This document shows, in pieces, positions 16,998-25,252 of a DNA stretch of 38,967 nucleotides (its first letter is position 1; every line of letters begins with the position of its first letter). Position numbers and translations under genes: made by a program. The notes beneath the pieces are model-generated. The model was not told the origin of the DNA and did not search any database. It saw only the letters and a list, made by a program, of their open reading frames with translations. The DNA is taken from positions 1-38,967 of the forward strand of contig JAEEVR010000023.1 of the NCBI GenBank assembly GCA_016290995.1, in the 5' to 3' direction. Source of the DNA: Treponema sp. (lineage in GTDB: Bacteria; Spirochaetota; Spirochaetia; Treponematales; Treponemataceae).

Positions 16998-17594
16998 ATG
17001 AAAAAAACGATTATCATTGCAAGCGTGATTTTAGCGGGATTGGCTCTTTTTTGCGGCTGCCAAACCGTTCCGAAAGAAATTCCAGAAGACCTTGACGCCC
17101 GCCAATTGATTCAGCGCGGCCAGGACAATTATGACGAACACCGCTACAAGGCCGCTGAAAAATACTTTAACACTGTTCTTGAACGCTTTGGCGACGATCC
17201 CAAACATTACCTAGAAGCCAAATACGAGCTTGGCCACCTTTACCTAAAGAAAAAGAAATACAGCGCCGCCTACGACACCTTTATGGAAATCGAAGAAATC
17301 TACAAAAACGTTCCGGTCGGACTTCCGGGAGCGTATAAAATTTTATGCGGAATAGAACTTGCAAAAATTCCCGCTGACAAAGTAAAAGAGTTTGAAGAAA
17401 GAAAGAAGGCGCCAGTTCAGGAGCCCCTGCCGGCGCAAGAAGCGGCTCCTGCAGCCGAAACGCCCGCCCAGCAAGCGGCCGTCGAACAAACACCGGCCGA
17501 ACAGGCGCCCGCCGCGGAAGAAGCCGCCGCTCCGAATGAACAAGATGTTGCCGAAAAAAAAGAGCCTTCCAGCGAGGAAAGCGCCAACGAGTAG
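16998..17594 (+). CDS. lipoprotein with TPR-like repeats and Pro/Ala/Glu tail
   Basis: A protein of 198 residues with signal peptide and lipobox LFCGC, lipidated at C21. Residues 36-110 form TPR-like helix pairs (GQDNYDEHRYKAAEKYF, YELGHLYLKKKKYSAAYDTF), close to the YfiO/BamD style of fold but much shorter. Residues 130-198 are low-complexity Pro-Ala-Glu-Gln, a likely flexible linker through the periplasm. AAGGA precedes the ATG. It diverges from the GH2 gene. A scaffold role at the envelope is plausible; the partner is unknown. Confidence 0.75.
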   Translation: MKKTIIIASVILAGLALFCGCQTVPKEIPEDLDARQLIQRGQDNYDEHRYKAAEKYFNTVLERFGDDPKHYLEAKYELGHLYLKKKKYSAAYDTFMEIEEIYKNVPVGLPGAYKILCGIELAKIPADKVKEFEERKKAPVQEPLPAQEAAPAAETPAQQAAVEQTPAEQAPAAEEAAAPNEQDVAEKKEPSSEESANE

Positions 17595-17634
17595 GGTCAT
17601 TGCGGCGCGAACGAATAACGCGCCTTGATTGCCA

Positions 17635-17669
17635 GCGCTCGTGAGAGCGCAGTTGAATAAACTTCAACT
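17635..17669. repeat. two adjacent perfect hairpins between convergent genes
   Basis: GCGCTC-GTGA-GAGCGC (17635-17650, GNRA-type loop) directly abuts AGTTGAA-TAAAC-TTCAACT (17651-17669). Neither has a T-run on either strand. They lie between the lipoprotein and vWA genes, which converge, and could stabilise 3' ends. Confidence 0.5.
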
Positions 17670-17700
17670 AGCAAAATGGAGCGCAGCGACATACGCAGGA

Positions 17701-18903
17701 TTATCGGCCCCGGCGGCTTTTGTCGTCGGGAGTAATGATTGCGGTCACGCTCACACCGAGCTGGGCCGCTTTTTTTTCGACCAATTCGCGAGTGTACTTT
17801 CCAGTTCTTCGCGGAGTGGGATGAGGCTCGGCGTCGCCGATCAAAATTATTTTCTTTTGGGCGTCGTCGCGCCACTTGTAAAAATCCATCGAAGCGAAAA
17901 GCGCCTCGTAAACAGGCTCGGGAATGTCGCCGCCTTCCGTTCCGATGATTTTAAATCCGCTCAAGTTGGCCAAAAATTCGTCCAAATCTTTTGACCAGTC
18001 AAAGAATCTCACGGGAAGCCCCTTAGTCCAAAAGTTGTCGCCGTAGTCGCGGTAAAGCAAAAGGCCAAAGCGAACGTCGCCAAAATCGGCCAATTCATGG
18101 GCAAGGCGGGGAACCAATTCTTGGCGCAGCTTTTCTATGTCGTCCTTCATGCTGCCAGTTGCGTCGATGGCAAAGACAACGTCAACCTTATCCTTGGGAT
18201 TCACCGACTGCAAAACCGCGCAAATGTCGTCGATCAAAGAGTCGGGGCCTTTTGAGTAAACCAGCATGTCCGAAAATTCCTTGAACTTGTCGGCGGCGGC
18301 GGGATTGTATTCGTCGGTAAGAACAACCTCTACCGGCTCTGGTTCAGGCTCGGGAACGGAAACAGGCGCCGGACGCGGCCTAGTCCTTTTTTCCAAATTG
18401 AACATGTAAGGGTTGTCAAAAAAAGCGCCGGTGTAGTCGCAATACTTTTTTTCAAAGCCGCGGATATTTATAAACGTTCCTTTTCCAACTTGAACGGTTC
18501 CGTGGCGGCTCCAATCGTATCCATAAACCAACTCGTCCGGAACAAAAATCAAAAAAGCTTTTCCAAACTGAGCGTCGGCGCCGGCGTTTGAGTCAACCAA
18601 AAAGTAAAGGCCCTTCTCTTTTGAGTCAAGAACCTCTCCGTCAAGGATTCGCTTTTCGTCGCCGTTAATGGGATTCCATTCGCGCGCGCGGTAAGCGTAA
18701 TTGTCTTCCTTTCCAAGAGGATCCTTTGTAGTCTCGGTAAGCATAACCGACTCAAGGCCCGGCTTTTTTCTAATGAAAATGTTTGTTCCGCCATCCACTT
18801 TTTCGACGCGCAAATCTTCAGGAGAAATTAAAAGGTTATTTTGCGCCGCAAGCGGAAGCAAAAACGCAAGCATGAGAATACCGTTCAACAAAAACTTTTT
18901 CAT
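17701..18903 (-). CDS. secreted von Willebrand factor A domain protein
   Basis: A 400-residue protein with an N-terminal signal peptide (cleavage probably after LPLAA, residue 20). Residues 22-170 form a beta-rich domain of unknown type. Residues 174-192 are a Pro-Glu linker (RPRPAP, PEPEPEP). The vWA domain runs from about 240 to 395: VVFAIDATGSMKDD carries the metal-site DxTxS (247-251), and GTEGGDIPEPVYEAL supplies the downstream Thr/Asp region. It probably binds another protein in the periplasm through a metal ion. The start at 18903 has only a weak ribosome site. It diverges from the rhomboid-like gene. Family is clear; role unknown. Confidence 0.8.
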   Translation of the reverse strand: MKKFLLNGILMLAFLLPLAAQNNLLISPEDLRVEKVDGGTNIFIRKKPGLESVMLTETTKDPLGKEDNYAYRAREWNPINGDEKRILDGEVLDSKEKGLYFLVDSNAGADAQFGKAFLIFVPDELVYGYDWSRHGTVQVGKGTFINIRGFEKKYCDYTGAFFDNPYMFNLEKRTRPRPAPVSVPEPEPEPVEVVLTDEYNPAAADKFKEFSDMLVYSKGPDSLIDDICAVLQSVNPKDKVDVVFAIDATGSMKDDIEKLRQELVPRLAHELADFGDVRFGLLLYRDYGDNFWTKGLPVRFFDWSKDLDEFLANLSGFKIIGTEGGDIPEPVYEALFASMDFYKWRDDAQKKIILIGDAEPHPTPRRTGKYTRELVEKKAAQLGVSVTAIITPDDKSRRGR

Positions 18904-19008
18904 ACATCTATTTTCGGCAAAAAATTAAATAATATAATCGATTTTTCCGATAAAAGAGGGAACGCGCAATACCAAAAAGCGCGGACAATTTTTTGTTAGG
19001 AATAAAAC

Positions 19009-19764
19009 ATGGCTTCAAAAAAATCGTTTAAACTTAATTTTGACGCATGCGTATCGATCTGCTTTTGCGTCGCGGCGCTTGTGATTTTTTTCATTGACAA
19101 TTTTGCGTTAAAGAACGCCAGCTTGGTCCAAAAGTTTTTTTCCGCTCCAGGGGCCAAAGGAGCGCCAACACCCTTTAATTTTTCTTCGCCCGCCGACTAC
19201 TTGCGGCTCTTTTTCTTTGTTTTTGGAAACGAAAGCTTTTTGCAAGTCCTTTTTTCTTGCGCCTTCATCCTGCCTTTTGGCGCCCTTATGGAAGAGCGCT
19301 ACGGCTCTCCAGCCGTTGCCTTTATGATTGTAATTTGCGCCTTTGTTTCGGGCGTGTTGAACGCGTGCCTTGTTCCTCAAAGCCTTTGCGGAGCGGCATC
19401 CGTTGCGATAATGCTTATTCTTCTATCGTCAATCACTTCCATCGCAAAAAACGAAATCCATCTTTCAAGCCTTTTGACTCTTGCCCTTTGCCTGGGCGGA
19501 AACCTTTATCTTTGCGCTCAAAAAAACGGCCTAAACCGCTTTGGCGTAATCAGCGTTTTTGTACAGCTTGCGGGCGCCTTGTGCGCAAGCATGGCGGGCT
19601 TTTTGACCGCTCCCAAAACAAAAAGGACGGCCTCCGCCTCAAGCGCGTCTTCCGCCTCCGAGCGCCTAAAAGAAATCGACAACGAGTCGCCCCGCAAAAA
19701 AAGCTTTTGGGGCAATAAAAAAGCCGACGACGAAACAACCGTCATCGGCTCCATTAACATTTAG
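19009..19764 (+). CDS. rhomboid-like membrane protein, catalytic residues lost
   Basis: A protein of 251 residues with about six TM segments and a Ser/charged cytoplasmic tail (about 203-251). The rhomboid layout is clear: FGNESFLQVLF, then FGALMEERYGSPAVAF, then SGVLNACLVPQSLCGAAS. The active-site GxSG reads GAAS (128-131), putting Ala at the serine position. The TM6 histidine is Gln (Q186 in VFVQLAGALCASMAG), and the TM2 Asn of HxxxN-type rhomboids is Ser (S83). It should therefore be a pseudoprotease, binding or escorting membrane proteins instead of cutting them. TAGGA precedes the ATG. It is alone on its strand. Confidence 0.68.
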   Translation: MASKKSFKLNFDACVSICFCVAALVIFFIDNFALKNASLVQKFFSAPGAKGAPTPFNFSSPADYLRLFFFVFGNESFLQVLFSCAFILPFGALMEERYGSPAVAFMIVICAFVSGVLNACLVPQSLCGAASVAIMLILLSSITSIAKNEIHLSSLLTLALCLGGNLYLCAQKNGLNRFGVISVFVQLAGALCASMAGFLTAPKTKRTASASSASSASERLKEIDNESPRKKSFWGNKKADDETTVIGSINI

Positions 19765-19785
19765 GTTTGCGACCGAACGCCGCTA

Positions 19786-20964
19786 TTAGGCGAAGATCGG
19801 GCGGACTTTTGTGACCGTTTCGATGCCGGCTAGGGCGCGGAGGGTTTCTTCTGGAACAACGCCGTCGATGTCGATGATGTTGTAGGCCGTATCTCCGCGG
19901 TTTTGGTTGATCATGCCGGCGATGTTAAGCTTGGCGTCGCCCAAAACTGTCGTGAACTTAGAAACGATTCCAGGCGCGTTCTTGTGGCTGATGCAAAGGC
20001 GCGTTCCGTTTTTGGGAATCGGGTTTTCCGTAACGCACTTTGGAAAGTTGACGGAATTGGTGATGTTTCCCTTTTCCAAAAATTCGCGCAATTCGTTGAC
20101 GGCCATAACGGCGCAGTTGTCTTCCGCTTCGGGCGTTGACGCTCCAAGGTGGGGAAAACAAATCACGTTCTTTTTGTTCAACAACTCTTCGCTGGCAAAG
20201 TCAGTCACAAAGCAGCGAACTTTTCCGCTGTCCAAGGCCGCCAAAATGTCGTCGTTGTTGACCAAGCCGCCGCGCGCGATGTTGATGATTACAACGCCGT
20301 CCTTCATGTTCTTGATTGTCTTTTCGTTGATCAAGCCCTTTGTGTCGGGCGTCTGAGGAATGTGAATCGTAACGTAGTCGGCCTTGCTCAAAAGAACGTC
20401 CAACGTTTCCGCGTGCTTGATCGAAGCGTCCAATCTCCAAGCGGCGGCGATTGACATAAAGGGATCGTATCCGATTACTTCCATTCCAAGGCGGACGGCG
20501 GCGTTGGCGACCAAGGCTCCGATGGCGCCAAGTCCGATAACGCCAAGCTTCTTTCCTTTAAGCTCGTGGCCGACAAACTGGCTCTTTCCCTTCTCCGCCA
20601 AGTCCGGGATTTCCTCTCCCTTTCCTGCCAAAGTCTTTACCCAATCCGCCGCCTCGAAAACCGGTCGGCTTGAAATCAAGAGCGAAAGCAAAACCAATTC
20701 CTTAACGGCGTTGGCGTTGGCTCCGGGCGTGTTGAAAACTACGATTCCCTTGTCCGTCATAGAATCAATCGGAATGTTGTTGACGCCGGCGCCGGCGCGG
20801 GCAACGGCCTTAAGGCTTCCGGGAATGTCCATATTGTGCATGTCGGCCGAGCGTACCAAAATCGCGTCAGGGTCGTTGAGGCCGCTTGCTGTCTCGTAGT
20901 TGTCGCGCGGGAATTCTTCCAAGCCCACCGCGCTGATTTTATTCAAAGTCTGAATTTTAAACAT
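19786..20964 (-). CDS. serA: D-3-phosphoglycerate dehydrogenase
   Basis: It oxidises 3-phosphoglycerate with NAD+, the first step of serine synthesis. It has 392 residues. The NAD-binding GLGAIG is at 144-149. The catalytic Arg lies in NIARGGLV, Glu in DFASEELL and His in FPHLGAST. A C-terminal ACT-type domain (about 318-392: RLCISHKNAPGIVSKFTTVL, NIIDIDG) could sense serine. The length fits the short type of SerA. GGAGGAAGACA precedes the ATG. It is the last gene of the rex-serC-serA run, 29 bases after serC, so it should share the Rex-controlled promoter. Confidence 0.95.
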   Translation of the reverse strand: MFKIQTLNKISAVGLEEFPRDNYETASGLNDPDAILVRSADMHNMDIPGSLKAVARAGAGVNNIPIDSMTDKGIVVFNTPGANANAVKELVLLSLLISSRPVFEAADWVKTLAGKGEEIPDLAEKGKSQFVGHELKGKKLGVIGLGAIGALVANAAVRLGMEVIGYDPFMSIAAAWRLDASIKHAETLDVLLSKADYVTIHIPQTPDTKGLINEKTIKNMKDGVVIINIARGGLVNNDDILAALDSGKVRCFVTDFASEELLNKKNVICFPHLGASTPEAEDNCAVMAVNELREFLEKGNITNSVNFPKCVTENPIPKNGTRLCISHKNAPGIVSKFTTVLGDAKLNIAGMINQNRGDTAYNIIDIDGVVPEETLRALAGIETVTKVRPIFA

Positions 20965-20993
20965 TGTCTTCCTCCAAAAATGCCGCGCCGCCG

Positions 20994-22103
20994 TTAATTG
21001 TTGGACGCAAATTTCTTCATAAACTCTACAAGCGCCTTGACGCCGTCCAAGCTCATCGCGTTGTAAATGCTGGCGCGCATTCCGCCAACCAAGCGGTGGC
21101 CCTTAAGGTTGACAAGGCCGGCGGCCTCGGCTTCCTTAACGAACTTGGCGTTGATTTCCTTTTCGTTTTCCGCTCCCGCGTATTTTGTAAGGAAGGGAAC
21201 GTTCATCAAAGAGCGACTGCCCTTTTGCGCAGTGGCGTGGTAGAAGCTTCCTTCGTTCTTGTCCAAATAGTTGTAAAGCAAGTCGGCCTTTTCCTTATTG
21301 CGCTTGAGCATTCCTTCCGCTCCGCCGTTGGCTTCGATCCACTTGAGAACTTTTCCCAAAACGTAAATCGTGTAGCAAGGCGGCGTGTTGTACATGCTTT
21401 CGCCCTCAACGTGGGTCTTGTAGCAAAGCATTGTCGGAGTTCCCGGGCGGCAGTTTTCCAAGTCGCAAACCAAGTCCTCGCGGATGATTACCAAAGTAAC
21501 GCCGGCCGGCGCCAAGTTCTTTTGCGCTCCAGCGAACAAAAGGCCGAACTTAGAAACGTCAAGCGGCTCGCTCAAGACGCAAGAAGAGATGTCGGCGACA
21601 AGCGGAATGTTTCCTGTCTCAGGAATGTATTCATAGTGGGTTCCCATGATTGTGTTGTTAAAGCAAATGTATGCGTAGTCGTAGTCGCCTTCGATTTTTT
21701 CAACCTTGGGGATGTAGGAATAATTTTTGTCTTCGCTTGAAGCGATAACGTCAACCTGAACTCCAAGATGGCGCGCTTCGGCGGCGGCTTTCTTGGCCCA
21801 AACGCCGGTCTGGATGTAAGCGGCCTTGCCTTTTTTGTTTCCCAAATTCTGGGCCACCATGGCAAACTGCGTCGAGCCGCCGCCCTGCAAGAACAAAATC
21901 TTGTAGTTGTCCGGCACCTTCATCAATTTGCGAACGCGCGCCTCCGCGTCCTGAATGATAGGCTCAAAGGCCGCCGAACGGTGGCTCATTTCCATAACGC
22001 TCTGGCCCGTGCCGTTGCAATCAAGCATCTCAGCCGCGCACTCTTTCAACACTTCTTCAGGCAGGCAAGAAGGACCCGCGCTAAAATTCCATACTCTGCT
22101 CAT
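20994..22103 (-). CDS. serC: phosphoserine aminotransferase
   Basis: This PLP enzyme turns 3-phosphohydroxypyruvate plus glutamate into phosphoserine. It has 369 residues and the usual family start (RVWNFSAGPSCLPEEVL), GGGSTQFAM, VADISSCVLSEP, the cofactor lysine in FAGAQKNLAPAGVT, and the C-terminal GHRLVGGMRASIYNAMS. ATG at 22103 is preferred over TTG at 22109 because GGAG lies 7 bases before it. It is preceded by rex with a 16-base gap and followed by serA, so all three form one operon. No serB is in the window. Confidence 0.96.
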   Translation of the reverse strand: MSRVWNFSAGPSCLPEEVLKECAAEMLDCNGTGQSVMEMSHRSAAFEPIIQDAEARVRKLMKVPDNYKILFLQGGGSTQFAMVAQNLGNKKGKAAYIQTGVWAKKAAAEARHLGVQVDVIASSEDKNYSYIPKVEKIEGDYDYAYICFNNTIMGTHYEYIPETGNIPLVADISSCVLSEPLDVSKFGLLFAGAQKNLAPAGVTLVIIREDLVCDLENCRPGTPTMLCYKTHVEGESMYNTPPCYTIYVLGKVLKWIEANGGAEGMLKRNKEKADLLYNYLDKNEGSFYHATAQKGSRSLMNVPFLTKYAGAENEKEINAKFVKEAEAAGLVNLKGHRLVGGMRASIYNAMSLDGVKALVEFMKKFASNN

Positions 22104-22119
22104 AATCAACTCCTAACTA

Positions 22120-22734
22120 TTAATTCGCTTTCGCGCATATATTGTTCAAAGCCAACAGCGGCGAAACGTTTTCAACAACGACTCCCGCCGGAACTTCCAA
22201 AACTTGGCCGGTAAAGTTTACGATTCCCTTTACGCCGCTTGTCGCCAAACGCTCGGCCATCAAGCGGGCTTGGTCGTCTTCCACCGCCAAAATGGCGAAC
22301 TCGATCTTTGACTCGGGAATCACCGTCTCCATTTTGGCCGCGGGGTACAAAGGAAAGTCCGCGCTCAAAACTTCCGTTCGGTTTACGCGGCTGTCAAAGC
22401 CAGCCACAATCTTAAAGGGCGACTCGTCAAAGATTCCGCACTGCATCAAAGCCGCTCCCAACTTTCCAAGGCCTGCGATGCAGCAAAAGCGCTTTTGTTC
22501 CGGCAAGGGCAGCTTTAACGCCTCCCTGATCGCGGCAAGCAATTCGTCAGCCTTGTAGCCGTTTGAAACGCCGCCCTTAAAGCCGATAAGCGAAATGTCC
22601 TTTCGGATAATGGAGCGGTCGATGCCGGCCATTTTTTGCATTTGTATTGAAGTGATCTTTTCCTCTTTGAAGGAAGCCAAAAGAGCGGCCAGCAAAGTCA
22701 GCCGTCTTTTTGAAGCTTCAGGAATCTTCTCCAT
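22120..22734 (-). CDS. rex: redox-sensing transcriptional repressor Rex
   Basis: Rex binds DNA when NADH/NAD+ is low and lets go when NADH rises. It has 204 residues. The N-terminal winged helix (about 1-75) shows KIPEASKRRL, IDRSIIRKDIS and NGYKADELL; the Rossmann domain begins with CCIAGLGKLGAALMQ and includes GFDSRVNR. The ATG at 22734 gives the standard MEKIPEAS start; the open frame runs back to 22758 but that part is the operator. A near-perfect Rex box (22744-22759) just upstream signals autoregulation. Its place ahead of serC and serA, whose product SerA makes NADH, makes these the obvious first targets. Confidence 0.95.
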   Translation of the reverse strand: MEKIPEASKRRLTLLAALLASFKEEKITSIQMQKMAGIDRSIIRKDISLIGFKGGVSNGYKADELLAAIREALKLPLPEQKRFCCIAGLGKLGAALMQCGIFDESPFKIVAGFDSRVNRTEVLSADFPLYPAAKMETVIPESKIEFAILAVEDDQARLMAERLATSGVKGIVNFTGQVLEVPAGVVVENVSPLLALNNICAKAN

Positions 22735-22743
22735 CATCGCTCC

Positions 22744-22759
22744 TGTGAAAATATTCACA
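22744..22759. promoter_or_regulatory. Rex operator
   Basis: TGTGAAAATATTCACA is a perfect palindrome matching the known Rex site TTGTGAAnnnnTTCACAA; only the outermost left base differs (C for T). It ends about 10 bases before the rex start codon, so bound Rex would block its own operon. Confidence 0.88.
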
Positions 22760-22883
22760 AAATTACGCTTTTTATTCTAAAGGCGATGTGAAAAATTGTC
22801 AAGAAAAAGGGGCGTTTTTGGCAAGCTTTTTTGGAAAAACAAGGGAAAAATTTGCCAAAATAAGTTTTACTGTGAAAAATAGA

Positions 22884-22915
22884 ACAAAAAAAGGACGCCC
22901 CAACGGAGCGTCCTT
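22884..22915 (-). terminator. terminator downstream of the transglycosylase gene side
   Basis: AAGGACGC (22891-22898) pairs with GCGTCCTT (22908-22915). On the minus strand a T-run (complement of 22885-22892) follows. It ends the transcript of the gene at 22940-23758. Confidence 0.8.
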
Positions 22916-22939
22916 AAAATAAAAAAAGGAGGATTTTAT

Positions 22940-23758
22940 TTAGCGGACAATAGCCGGAATAATTTGCTCGTTAGATTGTTTGTAGTGGTTCAACACTTCT
23001 TCGGTAAAGGCGGTCTGCAAGTTGGAACGGTAGCTGGCGATGCGGCTAACGTAGCGCAAGGTGCTGGCCGGAGTTTGGTCGTTGCGAACGCGGTTTACGC
23101 CGGCGTTGTACATGGCCACGGCGGTCAAGTCGTTGCCGGCAACGTTCATGCAAAAGCGCAAGTGCTTCATGCCGACGCGGGCGCTTGTTTCGGCGGCGTA
23201 AAAGTCGTTCTCTCCCAAGTGGGGAAAGCTGCGGTCGTTAAGCTGAAAAAGGCCGCGGTCGATCGAGCCGTTTGTGTTCAAGTTGTAGGCAAAGCGGTTG
23301 TAGCGGCTTTCTGTGTAGCAAAGGGCAAAAGCCAAGCTGAGCGGAATGTCCTCGCGGTTGGCGGCGTCCAAAACAGCCATCGTAACGTCTCGGTTGCCGG
23401 TCACGCGAAGGTAGAACCACTCCACCGCCGCGCGCGTTGACGGGTTCCTGTAAAGCTGCAAGCCCTTGTCAACCATCTCTGATTTTTCGTCCGAATCAAA
23501 AGAAAAGGCGCTAAAAGAAGCCTTGTTTTCAAGCCAAGAAATGTTTTGAATTCCAGCCCTGATTTCTTCGGCGTAGACTTGCTCCTCAGGCAAAAGAGGC
23601 TCTTCGATTACAGAAACTACATTGGCAAAAGCGGGCTCTGAAGACTTGGGGGCAAACAAAAGCGCCGCAACGCCCGCGGCCGCGAACAAAATCGAGAGAA
23701 TAACGGCAAAAAGCGCCGTCTGATAAAATTCCGAATGTTCTTTATATTCCTTTGTCAT
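22940..23758 (-). CDS. membrane-anchored lytic transglycosylase (SLT domain)
   Basis: It cleaves the peptidoglycan glycan chain. It has 272 residues. One N-terminal TM (about 13-36) anchors it, and residues 37-105 form a linker. The SLT fold occupies about 115-262: ALCYTESRYNRFAYN carries the catalytic E150, GLFQLNDRSF follows, then AVAMYNAGVNRV, the conserved Asn-Ala-Gly. All three key motifs are intact. No clear ribosome binding site is seen before the ATG. It stands alone between the Rex operon and a hypothetical gene. Its role could be wall remodelling or insertion of envelope machines. Confidence 0.88.
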   Translation of the reverse strand: MTKEYKEHSEFYQTALFAVILSILFAAAGVAALLFAPKSSEPAFANVVSVIEEPLLPEEQVYAEEIRAGIQNISWLENKASFSAFSFDSDEKSEMVDKGLQLYRNPSTRAAVEWFYLRVTGNRDVTMAVLDAANREDIPLSLAFALCYTESRYNRFAYNLNTNGSIDRGLFQLNDRSFPHLGENDFYAAETSARVGMKHLRFCMNVAGNDLTAVAMYNAGVNRVRNDQTPASTLRYVSRIASYRSNLQTAFTEEVLNHYKQSNEQIIPAIVR

Positions 23759-23897
23759 GAAGCAACATAAAAGCGCATTTTTAAGTTTTATTCAAGAGAA
23801 TTTTAGAAAAATTTAAAGAAATTTTACAAATTTTCGTCTTTTTTGGCAGTTTGTTGATTTACACGCACTATCTTGAATATTTCGCAAAATCTCCATT

Positions 23898-24239
23898 TTA
23901 TCCAAATACGTAATGCGGATGCTTTTCCAACAATTCCGACTTAAAGTTGTCGGCCAGCTCGCCGCCCCGCTCCATTCCAGCGAAAACAGCGGGAATCTCA
24001 AAGCCCTTTACGCACTCGCAATCCTTTACGCGGCGGGCGCAATGCTTGTAGGCGGCTGTGACCGAAAGGGCCGCGTCAATGTCCTTGCAATCTTCCGGAA
24101 GGACTTGCGGCTCCAGCATTACCTGCTCGCCGGCCGCCTCTAGCTCTTTTAGGCGGTTTCTAAGGCCGGCCAAATATTCTTCGTTGGCCGAACCGTCAGC
24201 CAAAACAATGTCCTTGTAGGCCACTTGAATTTTATTCAT
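23898..24239 (-). CDS. hypothetical protein
   Basis: A 113-residue soluble protein, mostly helical by composition, with three close cysteines in CARRVKDCECVKGF (about residues 67-80). GGAGC lies about 9 bases before the ATG. I do not recognise a family. It follows the PTS EIIA-like gene on the same strand but is separated from it by a terminator. The long frame and the ribosome site support a real gene. Confidence 0.6.
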   Translation of the reverse strand: MNKIQVAYKDIVLADGSANEEYLAGLRNRLKELEAAGEQVMLEPQVLPEDCKDIDAALSVTAAYKHCARRVKDCECVKGFEIPAVFAGMERGGELADNFKSELLEKHPHYVFG

Positions 24240-24255
24240 TTTATCCGCTCCATTT

Positions 24256-24296
24256 AAAACAAAACAAACCTCTGCAAAAAGAAACTTTCACAGAGG
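24256..24296 (-). terminator. terminator downstream of the EIIA-like gene
   Basis: CCTCTG (24269-24274) pairs with CAGAGG (24291-24296), with an inner AAAG/CTTT helix. The minus strand then reads TTTGTTTTGTTTT. Confidence 0.65.
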
Positions 24297-24334
24297 CGCA
24301 ATCGAGAGTAAAAAGGCCGGCAAAGCCGTTCCTT

Positions 24335-24781
24335 CTATTCTGTCAAAATCTTGATTACTTCGGCTTTGTCTTGTGTCTCAAGAATCTGCTGGCGCTTTCC
24401 GGCGCTCTTGAACAAAAGGCTTACTTCAGCCAAGAACTGAAGGTGCGGGCCAGTTTTGTTAACCGGAGAAAGCGTCATAATAAAGATGCGGCAGGGATCT
24501 TGGTCAAGAGAATCAAAGTCTACCGGATTGTCCGAAATGCCGATGCAAGCAACCAAATCGCTTACTGTGTCAGTCTTTCCGTGGGGAATGGCGATTCCAT
24601 GCTTCATTCCCGTAGACATCTTGCGCTCGCGCTCAAGGACGCAGTCACGGGCGGCCGCTTTGTCGGTTACCTTTCCCGCCTTTACAAGAATGTCGAGCAT
24701 TTCGTCGATAATGTCGTCTTTTGTCTTTCCCTTCAAATGAAGGTTCACCGTCTCGGGTGTTAGTACAGTTCTTAAGTCCAT
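24335..24781 (-). CDS. PTS EIIA-like protein (fructose/PtsN type)
   Basis: A 148-residue EIIA domain with the phosphorylated histidine H67 in GIAIPHGKT and a C-terminal EVSLLFKSAGKRQQIL. It begins with LTPETVNLHLKGKTKDDIID, as in PtsN/FruA-type EIIA. No EIIB or EIIC permease gene adjoins, so a regulatory role (PtsN-like) is more likely than sugar uptake. ATG at 24781 is chosen because the protein homology begins there; the open frame continues to 24829. The ribosome site is weak. A terminator follows at 24256-24296. Confidence 0.85.
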   Translation of the reverse strand: MDLRTVLTPETVNLHLKGKTKDDIIDEMLDILVKAGKVTDKAAARDCVLERERKMSTGMKHGIAIPHGKTDTVSDLVACIGISDNPVDFDSLDQDPCRIFIMTLSPVNKTGPHLQFLAEVSLLFKSAGKRQQILETQDKAEVIKILTE

Positions 24782-24871
24782 AACTGTTATTTTAGATTCA
24801 CTTGCCCTAAAAGTCAAGAGAAAAGTCAATCAAAAATTGATTTTTTTCAAAAAAACTGATAAATTATCGGC

Positions 24872-25252
24872 ATGAACAAAAGCGAAAAATTTTCAGCCGA
24901 CCTTAAAAGAATCAAAAAAGCCAACCGCTCCGGAGCGGCATTTAACCTGAACGCCGCCCTTGCGGACATAGAACGCCTTTTTACCGGACAAAACGCCCAA
25001 TGCTCGGCCCTGGCCTCTTCCCTATTTGACTGGTGGAAAAACGAATGGGCGCGCGGCCCGGAATTGGAAGACTCCGCCTTGGAAAAGCTGGCCGCCGTAA
25101 ACTCCTTCCTTAACGAAGAGGAAGACACCGACGCGCTTGACCAAGACGATTGGAAAAGAATCAAGGACGAGGTCGGCTACGAGGCCGAAAACCTGCCCTT
25201 GGACCTTTTGAGCGAGATGATGAAAACCATCGTCTCAAAAGGAAGCTTTTAA
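24872..25252 (+). CDS. hypothetical acidic protein
   Basis: A protein of 126 residues, soluble and rich in Glu and Asp, starting MNKSEKFSADLKRIKKANR, with a WWKNEWARGPELED segment mid-way. No known domain was recognised and no strong ribosome site precedes it. Codon use resembles the surrounding genes. Its stop overlaps the convergent sppA gene by 4 bases. Confidence 0.6.
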   Translation: MNKSEKFSADLKRIKKANRSGAAFNLNAALADIERLFTGQNAQCSALASSLFDWWKNEWARGPELEDSALEKLAAVNSFLNEEEDTDALDQDDWKRIKDEVGYEAENLPLDLLSEMMKTIVSKGSF

